Shown piece after piece: positions 34,343-44,298 of a stretch of DNA of 64,000 bases (position 1 is its first letter; the number at the start of each line of letters is the position of its first letter). Below the pieces are notes generated by a model that ran no database searches, was not told the origin of the DNA, and saw only the letters and a list, made by a program, of their open reading frames with translations. Made by a program: the position numbers and the translations under genes. The stretch spans positions 13,252,501 through 13,316,500 of the forward strand of contig JAPYXD010000701.1 of NCBI GenBank assembly GCA_030998225.1, read 5' to 3'. Source of the stretch: Diplolepis rosae (Eukaryota > Arthropoda > Insecta > Hymenoptera > Diplolepididae).

Positions 34343-34602
34343 TACGCCTGGCAGATGTCAGCAAGCAACCGATAGGTTCGTGAGGCTTTACTGTTGACGT
34401 TCATACCTCGCAGAGGTCGCTCGAACACTATGGCACGGAGATATAAAGGTAAGCCCGATACTTTCCGGACAGACCTCGTATATAGCATTCGATGGGGAAT
34501 ACTTTGAAGGCGAAAAAATGGATTCTGAGTGAAAAACAAATGCTTTGTATTTTATTGGCTATTTCTCGGTACTTTTTGGATAAAGGGGATTTTGAGAATG
34601 TG

Positions 34603-35737
34603 TTAAGGGGTTACCTCTAGCTGTCATTTTCAAAAAATTGATGGTTTTTTTTGCATTTTCCTAAAGTATGTCATTCTGAAAATAATAATAGCAGCTGCTT
34701 CATTTAATGAAGGCTCATATTTATTATTATTATTTTGTCTGAAATCTATTGGAGTGAATTTAGGCCATAATGCACGCACATATGCGGAAAAAACTGTCGC
34801 AGCCCGAATTTCGTTAGCAGACAAGCGTGCAGCAGAGAGTAGCCGCGAAGAAAGATTGCTTTGCAGGCAACAACAAGTTGCATTCTTGGAATCGGCAACT
34901 TTTGCAGAAGAGTTACTGTATGAGCATGGAATAGATGATTCAATGTAAGTTCAAAAAATTTTTTTTCTCTTGGTGAAAATTCAAGTTGAACCTTTAAACG
35001 GATTTTTTTCAAAATGACCTTTTTCAAGTCATTGACAAAAATTATTCCAAAACTACTGAATCGATTTCTTTTCAATTTTGTAGGCTTTTTTAACACATAA
35101 AAATCTAGTCTTTGATCGATGATTTCATTTTTTTAACAAATACTTTTTTTATAAGGCCGCAAAACGATCGCTTTTTTCAGTAAGAACCGAACATTTAACA
35201 TTGACCGGTCGCCATTTTGTTCCATATATAGCATGTTTTAAAAGAGGAGCCCTACGCTATGGCCTTGTCTTTACAAAATAATAAATATTTTTTATTGAAA
35301 ATTTACTGAAAGTATGTTGAGAGTATGCACTTTAATATAATAAATAGTTCCTATAAAAAAGTTAAATGATTTTCTAGCAAAATTTTTTTTAAAAAGACCA
35401 ATTTTTTTGCGGTACAACTCTGCCTTCCAAAGTAAAAGAACCGTCAACTGAAATTTTTGACGAAAATGACTCTATTATATCATTAGAATCTTGAAGAAAT
35501 TTTGCATTCAACTGCGCTTGAAATTTTGAAAAAAACGCATTGGTTTTTTTATTACAGCAATGAAAGAACGAAAAGACTTAGGAGAGCTCTTTCGTGGGAA
35601 ATATTTCGGGACATGAGCTACTTTACAAAAATGGACGTTTTTTGATAAATAAGTTTTTGGCCTTTTTCTCTCTTTCAATCGAAATGCAATTAACGGTTTT
35701 AATATTTTGGACGGTAGAACTAGGGGTAATCCCTTAA
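34603..35737 (+). mobile_element. TTAAGGGGTTACC element with Mutator-like remnant
   Basis: The left end TTAAGGGGTTACCTCTAG at 34603 is mirrored by CTAGGGGTAATCCCTTAA ending at 35737. Inside is a coding remnant (34754-34948) homologous to the tails of two other Mutator-like copies, followed by AATGACCTTTTTCAA and AAAACTACTGAATCGATTTC, which recur near 43760. The TTAA at both ends recalls other families in this window. Confidence 0.6.
34754..34948 (+). pseudogene. Mutator-like transposase tail remnant
   Basis: The reading is charged (SLADKRAAESSREERLLCR, then QQQVAFLESATFAEELLYEH) and ends GIDDSM-stop. The EELLYEHGIDD end aligns with GLLLYGPGIAD (43520-43681) and GELLYTLRLAD (31762). Only the tail is present. 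Confidence 0.45.
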
Positions 35738-36486
35738 GTCTCTCTCTAAAGGACAGGAATTTTCGACTGACTTATCATCACCCTAGTTAATGAAGTATAA
35801 CTCTAAATATAATATGAAGTCTAATCACGTTCAAGATAATGTTTTAAGTTTAGCTGAACAATAATAACATCACCTGGTCTTAGCTAATGTATTTGGAATC
35901 TGAAGGAGCTAGAAGATCAAAGAGCCAGTCTCTCAACAGCTGTAGCGGTTAGGGTTAGATGCACTAAAGTCCACAGCAGCAGATGGTCAGGGAGTTATCG
36001 ACTTCATATTGGTTTCAACTAAACAAGTTATCGTTCGTTATTATATCACTAGAGCATCTATATAGCTCGCACCCCGATTTTGCTGGGGTTAGTAGAGGTT
36101 ACGTCGTGCTAATGATGCCAGCGAAGTTTGCATAGTGCTGCAGACAGGCTTTATATCTCCGCAGGCGTTTACGATAATACCAGTGCCCAGCAATATCGAT
36201 CTTCAGGAGCGAGGTAATTTCCCTTTTCTTCTCGAGAGAAGAAAACCGGTTGATGTACTACTTTGATTAGGGGGGATCGGATACTCATGGGACGAAGCTT
36301 CGTTTGTTTCGAGTAAAACGATTTTTCTACATGTCAGCTTACTGCTTCCACTGTTCTTCTAAAGAAACTGGTGACTTCAAATGATTCATGCTCCTAATTT
36401 TATCATCTTCATCATAAGTAAAAAAGCTTTATCCAAGCGCCATTCGTAATTTTACTGAAGGAACAACAAAGAGTGACCTCGAAAAA
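35738..36486. other. No gene recognised; GC-richer stretch
   Basis: 35890-36300 is less AT-rich and apparently unique, with a small hairpin ACCCCGATTTTGCTGGGGT near 36070. No family resemblance on either strand, and it does not match a spliceosomal RNA I know. Confidence 0.35.
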
Positions 36487-36567
36487 GAAGGTTTCTTCGT
36501 CCTATTTTGGTTACACGATTTTAAAAGTGATTTGTATGCCAAAAGGTACTTTATGGTAGGACACTAA
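36487..36567 (+). pseudogene. Conserved C-terminal peptide, copy 1
   Basis: Plus-strand reading EGFFVLFWLHDFKSDLYAKR then YFMVGH-stop. The same ending occurs on the minus strand at 38268-38465 as DDFKSELYAKRYFMTGH-stop. The changes between the copies are conservative (D/E, V/T) and the stop is in the same place. This suggests the tail of a repeated, once protein-coding element, family unknown. Confidence 0.4.
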
Positions 36568-36589
36568 TTACTGGAAAGTTGTAGCTTGA

Positions 36590-37478
36590 GGTGACAATTG
36601 GTTTCGGTCAAAGGTCATCAACAAATTAGTAAATTAGTAAATTGTTCTTTGAATTTCATTGAAAATAATGTTTTTAGAAACTACACAGTACAACATTTTT
36701 TTATTCAAAGAATCCTAAACAGGTTTTTAATTTTTAATAAAATCCAACAAATAGAATTGTAGAGAATCTTCCAGGAAACAAAATGAGCTTTTTTTCATTA
36801 GATTTGGATAAAATTTACAGATTTGTAGTTCTGGTGTTACCGGTATTGTAATTTAGAGAAGAAAAAATGGAGGATTTATTCGAAAACATGCTGGTTCAAA
36901 TACTACCGACCTCATCATTTATCTTTAAACGCGTTTTCTCGAAAGTAGTGTTTTTTAACATTGTTGGCACGATTTTGACGGAACTGTCGAAGATATTGGA
37001 AATCTGTAAATTGTTTCGTATTCAAAAAACGTCTTATTACGATTAGACACGAGGTTTTTAAACAAAAATTTTTTTTCAATTTTTTACAGCTTTTTTAAGC
37101 TAGAAAAACAGGGTAGAAAATAGAACTTTTTTCAAATCGATGCCATTTTGTTAAATTTTAAAATCTTTCAAAAAGCTTGTGTCTTATCGTAGTTGGATTA
37201 GTAAAAAGTAAAAAAATATGATTGTTTTCATGTTTCAAGGTTCTGAAGCTAAGAAATCGTGCCACAAAGTCTACTATGTCGCGCCGGCAGAGATCGATTC
37301 AAGGACGCGTCAAGGCCAAGATAACGAAAAAAAATATATATATATATATATTTTTTTTTAAATTTTAATAATGTACTAATTAAATTAAAAAAACTTTGTG
37401 TCAATATCATGTGTAGTTTTTTCGCAATCCATCATCAAAAATACGCATGAAATTTAGGCGCGAAGGTAGACGACCTCC
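36590..37478. other. Non-coding, with Mutator-associated repeat and (TA)n
   Basis: 36925-37020 (TTTAAACGCGTTTTCTCGAA followed by a GAACTGTCGAAGATATTGG block) resembles the non-coding flank of the Mutator-like remnants. A TA microsatellite lies at 37335-37352. 37250-37320 is slightly GC-rich, without a gene. Confidence 0.4.
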
Positions 37479-37783
37479 TTAAAGTTTAAAAATTTTAAAT
37501 TGCATTTTTGTTTATTTTGAGCTTAAAATGAGAACAAAGATACACGCAATTCCTTTTTGAATAGGTTTTCACATTTTTTTAGTTAAGTTATATTAAAAAT
37601 TGGAAGGAAATTTATTCCAACGCTACTATAGCCAAAACACCTTGGAATAAATTTCCTTCCAATTTTTAATATAATTTAACTAAAAAAATGTAAAAACCTA
37701 TTCAAAAAGGAGTTGCGTGTATCTTTGTTCTCATTTTAACCTCAAAATGAACAAACATGCCATTCAAAATTTTTAAACTTTAA
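37479..37783. mobile_element. Palindromic MITE with TTAA borders
   Basis: TTAAAGTTTAAAAATTTTAA at the left is mirrored by AAAATTTTTAAACTTTAA at the right. The arms pair almost perfectly through ACAAAGATACACGCAA, CCTATTCAAAAAGGA and GGAAGGAAATTTATTCCA, with a 30-base centre near 37625. TTAA occurs at both borders. Confidence 0.75.
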
Positions 37784-38267
37784 CAAATTTCGTGCATTGA
37801 AGAACTTTTATATTATAAACCTTTTTACTGTTTTTTTTCAAAAAAACTTTATATTATTACATGAAGTAAAAAATAAACAAATTTAACAATTACAAAATTA
37901 TAATTACATCAACTTGTCTATTTTGTCTGATGTAAGGAAATTATCTTGGAAATTTATCCACGTCTTGATAAGGATCAAAACTTTGGTCGAAACGTTGACG
38001 CTATAATAAACAACTATACAAGACCGGAAAGGCCACCTAATTTCTTCTCAAAATTTACAGATGTTTAGTAAGATTAAAAAAAAATACAAAATGTTAAATA
38101 ACTATTATTATACGCATAATTTTGATTCAGACTAATTTTTCCTAACAATTGTATCGATGCCTTTTCCAAAATGCATTTTAATTAATTTTAGTTCTACTTT
38201 TCTTACTTGCATTAACTTTTTTTAGTTTGGAGTTATTTTAATGGCTTTTGAGCATCCTTTTTGGTAA

Positions 38268-38465
38268 TTAATGTCCTGTCATAAAGTACCTTTTGGCATA
38301 CAATTCACTTTTAAAATCGTCAGACGAAAATAGGGCGAATCTGGCGCTCACTCTTTCGAGTCCCGATAATTTAAAAATTACCGAGAATCCTATCAATTTG
38401 AAGACTGTTTCAACTCGGTCTTTAAAAAATATTATATCATACAAGTGAATCTTTTGATCGTTCAA
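38268..38465 (-). pseudogene. Conserved C-terminal peptide, copy 2
   Basis: 65 codons ending SARFALFSSDDFKSELYAKR then YFMTGH-stop, matching the ending of 36487-36567 in inverse orientation. About 100 bp of DNA are shared. The upstream part (KDRVETVFKLIGFSVIFKL) is not seen in the other copy. Family not recognised. Confidence 0.4.
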
Positions 38466-38681
38466 TGTTAGATATGTAAACCTAATATCAGAATCTCTCT
38501 AGTTCAGATCGATAGGAAATTCTCAAAATTGTGCAATTTGATCTACGATGCCAGGAATGTAATCGATCAAATGAAGATTGCTTCCTCTCATTGATTTTAA
38601 CATTCTTTGAATTATTTCAATTGTATTTTGCTGAAAACTGTTCATCTAATTATCAGTATAGTGTATATAATATTAATGAAA

Positions 38682-38879
38682 TTAAATGGAGTGTTTATAG
38701 GTAACCTGACGAAAGTTAATTTCTGGTTTTGTTTGATATAATTCGAGGCGATTTGGATAACAATTAAGGTTGTTCCGTAACATTGTTTCGTACACCAGCA
38801 ACGTTAGTTTGCTAAAGGGAGTCAGGAAATTCAGGATATCGTAGATATGTTTAGGTAACAAGGAAACAACTAATTTCAA
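38682..38879 (-). pseudogene. Possible gypsy-type gag fragment
   Basis: The minus-strand reading VVSLLPKHIYDILNFLTPFS, then YETMLRNNLNCYPNRLELYQ, resembles the LP-x-x-Y-x-x-L-x-x-L-x-x-P ... L-x-x-x-L-x-x-x-x-N pattern of the capsid-like segment of Ty3/gypsy retrotransposon gag. No nucleocapsid knuckle or reverse transcriptase is nearby. Tentative. Confidence 0.25.
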
Positions 38880-39197
38880 CTACAATTCACGAGCCATTTA
38901 ACTCACAATCAGTAACTTATTCTATCACGCGTGTTCCTATTTGTCCCTTTATGATATCAAGAATACACCTGTAAATGGTGATTTTCAGTACATCTAAACT
39001 TATCACAGTCTCTTTTGATATTTGATGACATGCGTCGAGGCATTCAAATGTCACCTGCATCTGAAGTAAAATCTGCTTTTTATAAGAAGAACCCACACTG
39101 AAAAAACAATTTGGTATTACCAACAAAACACTTTTTTACTAACCATACGAAATTACTTTGTTGGATTAGAAAAATTGTTTGTTCTTTGGCTTGACAA

Positions 39198-39480
39198 AAT
39201 ATTTTTTCATAGCGCCTCCTTTGAAAATCCGATTTTCGGTACCTGTAGAGCGGGTTGAAACTACGATTTTCAACCCTAGGGTTGAAAGTCGCTGTTTCAA
39301 CCCGCTCCACAGTTACAGCCAATCAGATTCTCAAAAGAGTTGCTATGAAAAATAGTATACATTACTCGAAACAAAACACAGCGAAAGCATTTCGTGTGAT
39401 TGCAGCCCTCGTTTCACTCGGGCAGCAAACTTCACTCTCATGCAATCGCTCTGTTTCGCCCCTTGTAATGTAATATACTA
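39198..39480. repeat. Two stacked inverted repeats
   Basis: 39198-39352: TTTTTTCATAGCGCCTCCTT and GAGCGGGTTGAAAC are mirrored by GTTTCAACCCGCTC and AAGAGTTGCTATGAAAAA, around a core TTTCAACCCTAGGGTTGAAA. 39345-39476: ATAGTATACATTAC and CGAAACA-AACACAGCGA are mirrored by CGCTCTGTTTCG and GTAATGTAATATACTAT. These look like two adjacent MITEs or one rearranged one. Confidence 0.55.
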
Positions 39481-41310
39481 TTGTACAATTGGTTTAAATA
39501 ATGTTAGGAGGAATAGCATATTTTTTGTGCTTTTAGAATTTCATTTGTGATGAAAAGTCATTCATTAATTAATTTAATTATAATTTCGTTCGGATAACCA
39601 AAAGGTTTTTTTGGTTCAACGAAACTTTGTTTAGGAGAACAGAATAATTTTGTTCGGTAAAATAAATATATTATTATTATTGTTTTATTATTTGTATTTT
39701 TGTTGTATGTTCTTTGTCTGAAAGTGTTCAATTTTAAATGCAAAGATTAGTAGGATCAAATGAAAATTGTTGATTTTTTATGATAGTGAAAAACTTATTG
39801 TTTTCTAATATTTAATAATGTTGTAAGTATTAACAAATAGAAATCTTCAGTAAAACATGAAAAATCCTTATTTCACTAAATTAATTGGTCATCTTTGGAA
39901 TTTTTTCTCAATTGTTTTTTATATGTATATCAAAATGATTTTTTAAAATTATTTTCTAATTTGGTGGTGATTTTTTTCCGAAAAATCGGTAATTAACACA
40001 ATTTATTGTAAATTTCACCATAAGAATCTCTCGACCTACCCAGCAAGTATCAAGAATAAGTGATGTTACATATTTTACAGTTATTATAAATATATTTATA
40101 TTATTAATACAAATTAAATTTTAGGTATATATGTGTCTATTTTTTTCGAAGTTAACATCATCGTTAGTGAAAAGCAGTTCTAGAAATTTCTGATGCAATG
40201 GTTTGAAAGCTTTAGTACTAATTGCACTTTTAGCCCATATTCATTAAAACCAAAATACACATGTTAAGTCGGATAATACCGTTTAAATGCTTACAATATA
40301 CAACGACATACCTGTGATATTCTAGTTGGGTATCAATTATAAAATTTTCGACATTAATTCAATTTGCGTTCCTGTATTACTTGCTTTTTCTTTAACTAAA
40401 AATTCCAGGTATTCATATTCTTTGGAACTTCTAGAAAATTGCTAAACTTCCATCATCTCTGAATTTGATTATTCGCGAACAAAAGGGTATAGAATATCCG
40501 AAAGCTCTTCAAAATTTCAAGCACAAAGTACAACATCCAATATTCTATGACACCTTAGAACTGGCGAAACTTCATTCATCAGTATCAAAATCCCTATATC
40601 ATCAGATACCCTCGGCTTATTAACAATGCATAGTAGATAATTAGGACTTAGCTTATGACGAAAAATTAATTACTTGTACTCTAGCTTGTTTGAATCTACA
40701 GTCATGTATCGAGAAGACAAAAGATTTATCCTGAAAATTAGTATTCAGGAAGAATTACATATAAGCAGGAAAGATTTTTTTTAGAAGGTTGCAACAACAT
40801 CATCTGAGCAAAAGACTGTTTTCCTGGACTTACAAAGTCCTTGAAGGAGAATTCGATTTGCAATTTTGCTTCTATTACAGCTTCGCTTCGCATCTCGCAA
40901 CCCGGAATGAACTTACGAAGTTGGCCTTGCTTCTAAAGACAGTAAGAGTATCTCAGGAATAGGAAGAAGAGCAAAGGCCGGAAAATACGACCTAAAGTTA
41001 GTATCCAAATGAAGACAGATGTTTTCTATTTTACGTTCAATGGAGTTCATTTGATGTTCGTTCTTATTTTTGAAATGTGTCCATCACGGTGGTTTCTTTA
41101 ACATACACTAGGTTATTGTTTTTGAACCATTTTTCTATCTGCATTAACGACGCTTATAGATTTTTTATCAGTCATGGCTATATTGCATTATTTTAAGTAA
41201 AATATTTCATGGAATTTTTTCACAGGATTTCAAAATAATATTGCGAAGCCATTCTCATTTTATTCATAAGCATTTCATTTCATACAATTTTTTGACATTT
41301 TTTCAAGAGT
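39481..41310. other. No gene recognised
   Basis: AT-rich. 39540-39670 has TTGGTTCAACGAAAC / TCGGATAACCAAAAG inversions typical of small MITEs. 40420-41000 is less AT-rich, but its frames are short and unrecognised. Confidence 0.4.
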
Positions 41311-41365
41311 AATTCAATGAATTTATTTTGAATATTTGATTCAGTTTTGAACAAAATTCTAATTA
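41311..41365 (+). repeat. 55-bp direct repeat, left of the GGTAAAAGCACC element
   Basis: AATTCAATGAATTTATTTTG and the following 35 bases recur at 42553-42607 with only two substitutions. The two copies abut the two ends of the element at 41365-42552. Confidence 0.85.
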
Positions 41366-42552
41366 AGGTAAAAGCACCAATAGCCGGACAGAGCCATGAA
41401 TTTTTCTCAAAATTAGAGATTTATGAATCACTTATCGCTATTTTGGTGTACCGTATACAAACCTCGAAACGTACACTTTAAAAAAGTGAAAAATTTGTTG
41501 AATTAAAAATTAAAACTTCGCCAAGAAAAAAAAATTTCTCTACTGAAGCACAAGGCTTGTCGAAATGTAGCGAAATCTGCTCTATAAACTAACTGTCGCG
41601 TTGTCTTTATTAAGCAAATAACATTTACATTTACCTTCATTTGTCATTTTAATACGTGTTACGCTAAATTCAAACGCTTTATATAAACCATAATATTTTT
41701 CAAAATTAAAAAACATGTTCCTTTAATTAAATATTTTAAATCCGGTTATTAGGTCAATGAATATTCGTTTTGCCTAATAACCGAACGCGTGTCCGGCGTT
41801 ACATTGCACTGCTTTTTGAGGAAGAAAAAGGAAGAAACAGAGAAGAAAGAAGTTACACTAAAAAAAAAACAAGAACAGAAAGAGAAAAAAGAAGCTGCAT
41901 TAAAGAAAAAACAGGAACAGCAAGAAAAAAGAGAAGCCACGTTAAAGGAAAATCAAAAGCAGGATCAAAAGAAAAAATCTTTGAAAAGAAAGAAAGAAGA
42001 ATAAAACAAAAAACCAGCAAAAAAACGAAGAAGCAGAAGTGTTAAATAAATATTTTATTATGTAAATGTGAAGCAAAGTTCATAGAAAAAAAATTGGCAA
42101 AATAAATTAAACTTATTCAATAGACCTCAAAAGAATGAAGTTTATTAACAATTCTATTTGTAAAATCTTTTCAATATTTTTTTTTTATAAGCGTAGACCT
42201 AGAAAATGTTTTTGATAATATTTCCCAGTGTTTATTATGCTTAAAAAATATCAAATCCATATCAATCAAATTATAATAGTCTCTTGTCCGAGTATTGGTG
42301 CAGCGCTGTCCGGCTATTGGATCAATTCACTTTTCCCGTCCGGCAATTGGCTCCAGAGCATTATTTAATGAAGAGAATTATTAAAATAGATTATTCAGAT
42401 TTAACACAACTCTGGACTTTTTTTTTATAGTCGGGAGGACACAAACATCAAAATAATCGGGCAATTCTTGATTCCGAATCACATTTAGAACGATTAATAC
42501 AAAAAATTGAATGACATTTCCTTAGACGTCCGGCTATTGGTGCTTTTACCTT
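41365..42552 (+). mobile_element. GGTAAAAGCACC element, copy 2
   Basis: The ends AAGGTAAAAGCACCAATAGC and its mirror bracket 1188 bp that align end to end, inverted, with 8226-9406. The interior has the Lys/Glu-rich open frame 41789-42004. Flanked by 55-bp direct repeats, far longer than any usual target duplication. Confidence 0.78.
41789..42004 (+). CDS. Lys/Glu-rich frame in the GGTAAAAGCACC element
   Basis: Open for 71 codons from a GTG, no ATG: SGVTLHCFLRKKKEETEKKE, then repeats of the type KKKQEQKEKKEAAL / KKKQEQQEKREATL and a KKSLKRKKEE end. Probably the charged C-terminal tail of a lost transposase, or a spurious frame in purine-rich DNA. It is open here and frameshifted in the other copy. 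No catalytic motif. The alternative frame from 41770 is Lys/Arg-rich for the same compositional reason. Confidence 0.35.
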   Translation: MSGVTLHCFLRKKKEETEKKEVTLKKKQEQKEKKEAALKKKQEQQEKREATLKENQKQDQKKKSLKRKKEE

Positions 42553-42607
42553 AATTTAATGAATTTATTTTAAATATTTGATTCAGTTTTGAACAAAATT
42601 CTAATTA
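42553..42607 (+). repeat. 55-bp direct repeat, right of the GGTAAAAGCACC element
   Basis: Second copy of 41311-41365 (two mismatches, at positions 5 and 20). After it the sequence continues as AGGTCCG with no further similarity. Confidence 0.85.
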
Positions 42608-42708
42608 GGTCCGTGTTGGACGAATGCATTCAATTCTTGGAAATACAATTTTTATATGTGAATGATAATAGTTCTATTTCGTTGTGTTCTATGTTTAAGA
42701 AATGTCAC

Positions 42709-43383
42709 TTAAGGTAGTTTTCATCCACGAAAATTAGACATCAGGTAAAAATAGATAATTTTGCTTTCAAGAATAGCAATATTATTATTGAAGAGCTATT
42801 TCGAAAGAGAAAAGATTATTTTACATGAAAAAAATTTAAAACACAGTAAAATAATTTTATTAATAAATTTTATTTTTGGCCCAATTTTTTTTCTTGTCGC
42901 TTCTTACCAAATTTTAAAAAATTATGCGATTCTAATAAATCATGAATCATTTTTTCAGAGAAAAGATTTCCCACAACTTCACCGTTTCTGACTTTTAAAA
43001 ATAAATTCTTTAATGGTTGAAACCATTAAAAAAAAATTTTCCAAAACGAAATTTTTATAAGCAAATTGCTGAATTTGATAATAATTTATTCATTTTCGGA
43101 AATTAGAAATGGTAAAGTTGTAGGGGATCTTTTTCTTGAAAAAGTGATTTGTAATTTATTAAAATCGCATGATTTTTTAAAATTCGGTAAAAAGCGATAA
43201 GAAAAAAAGTTGGGGCAAAAGTAAAATTTATTAATAAAATTATTTTTCTGTATTTCAAATTTTTTCCATGGAAATTAATCTTTTCTCTTTCAAAATAGCC
43301 CTTCAATAATAATATTTCTATTCCTGAAAGCAAAATTATTTATTTTTACCTGATGTCAAATTTTCGTGATCGTACTACCTTAA
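42709..43383. mobile_element. MITE-A copy 5, complete
   Basis: TTAA at 42709-42712 and 43380-43383, with GGTAGTTTTCATCCACG and CGTGATCGTACTACC ends. Both arms carry the same AT-rich open frame in opposite orientations (42761-42991 and 43103-43333). Its right TTAA is also the left TTAA of the next element. Confidence 0.85.
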
Positions 43384-44298
43384 GGTACTAATACACTTTA
43401 GAATTTTGAAAAAATCGATTTCGTTTTTTTTGCATTTTTCAACTCCTTAGACCTTTAAATATCTTCTCCTAAAATATGTTCAAAAAATTCAAACTCTTAA
43501 CACCATGAAATAATATCAATACGTGAAGTCCAAAGACGAAGAGCGGATTTTATTGGCTGAAAAAGCGACAAACACGTCTACTAAAGAAGGCCGTTTGGCC
43601 CAAAAAGAGGCCCGCCAGAAAGATGAGGCAGCTTACCAAGACAGTGGCCTGTTGCTGTATGGTCCAGGAATAGCCGATTAATTTATTGTGAGTATTAGAA
43701 CTTGATTTTTTTGAAAATATTCAATAAAAAGTACTAGTCAAAACTTTAAACGCGTTTTTCTCGAAATGACTTTTTTTCAAATGGCTGACAGATTATCTCC
43801 GGAACTACTGAACCGATTTTCAAACACCTTGTTGGGTTTTGTTTATTGATATGTCTTGTATGATAATTTACCACAATTAAGCCAAAAAATACAAATTTAA
43901 TATTTTATTGACCCAAAAAACAGCGGAAAAATAGGCCATTTTTTCAATGAATTTTTCAAACGCCCGCCATTTTATTTCATGATTTTTTTAAAAATGTGGT
44001 GAATTGTCAAGTAAGCAACCTTCCTTTTAGAGAAACCATTTCATTTTTTTGTTTCAGACTTGCCGATCCAGAGACAAACTGTCGGCCATGCGTCAAATTT
44101 TTTTTTTGATGTTCGATTTTGGCGCTCCCTGGATTTGGGCCATAAAACAAAAATTTAAAATAAAAATTTGTTTGTACTCTACAAACATGTATTTACATGA
44201 TAAAAAAAGTTTCATATAAATATATATCAATGGGACTGAGAAAAAAATTATTCAAAATTGCCTTATTTTTAGCCTTCTAAAGTGTACTAGTACCTTAA
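43380..44298 (+). mobile_element. TTAAGGTACTA element with Mutator-like remnant
   Basis: TTAAGGTACTAATACACTTT is mirrored by AAAGTGTACTAGTACCTTAA at 44298. It shares TTAA 43380-43383 with MITE-A copy 5. It contains a coding tail (43520-43681) and the AAACTTTAAACGCGTTTTTC block common to the Mutator-like group. Confidence 0.65.
43520..43681 (+). pseudogene. Mutator-like transposase tail remnant
   Basis: 54 codons without an ATG: YVKSKDEERILLAEKATNTS, TKEGRLAQKEARQKDEAAYQ, DSGLLLYGPGIAD-stop. It aligns with the tails at 34754-34948 and 31762, including the charged RLAQKEAR block and LLYGPGIAD end. Catalytic parts are missing. Confidence 0.5.

Larger units (their letters stand above)
33460..34389. 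mobile_element. 930-bp insert with convergent THAP and SWIM remnants
   Basis: The flanks carry the 8-bp direct repeat ACTGTTGA (33452-33459, 34390-34397), and joining them restores a continuous mariner 3 leader. No clear terminal inverted repeat is visible. A THAP zinc-finger frame on the plus strand (33631-33912) and a SWIM zinc-finger frame on the minus strand (33950-34342) converge with only 37 bases between them. THAP and SWIM domains occur together in some arthropod transposon-like proteins. This looks like an internally deleted derivative of a larger element, or a composite. Confidence 0.6.
32415..34480 (-). mobile_element. Mariner element 3 with two insertions
   Basis: Inverted ends TACGAGATCTGTCCGGAAAG (from 32415) and its mirror ending at 34480 extend inward through GTATCGGGC and CCTTTATATCTCCG. 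The outer TA is the target. The body is a minus-strand mariner transposase (32471-33385). It is enlarged by a 221-bp MITE (32786-33006) and a 930-bp insert (33460-34389) in its 5' leader, and shortened by a central deletion. Confidence 0.85.
37784..39197. other. No certain gene; two coding-like remnants
   Basis: Contains GGTCGAAACGTTGACGC near 37984, a motif often seen at 3' ends of insect retroelements. Two minus-strand remnants are listed separately (38268-38465, 38682-38879). 39096-39200 is the start of a loose CACTGAAAAAAC-type fold-back. Confidence 0.35.

Noticed and set aside
36000..36300. Possible small nuclear RNA in a GC-richer stretch
   Set aside because: No match to the conserved 5' ends or Sm-site patterns of U1, U2, U4, U5 or U6.
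39249..39310. Perfect-looking hairpin GAGCGGGTTGAAAC considered as a miRNA precursor
   Set aside because: It is the centre of a longer MITE-like inverted repeat; no evidence of a processed stem.
41770..42045. 91-codon Arg/Lys-rich frame overlapping the Lys/Glu-rich frame
   Set aside because: Alternative frame of the same purine-rich DNA; at most one of the two can be real.
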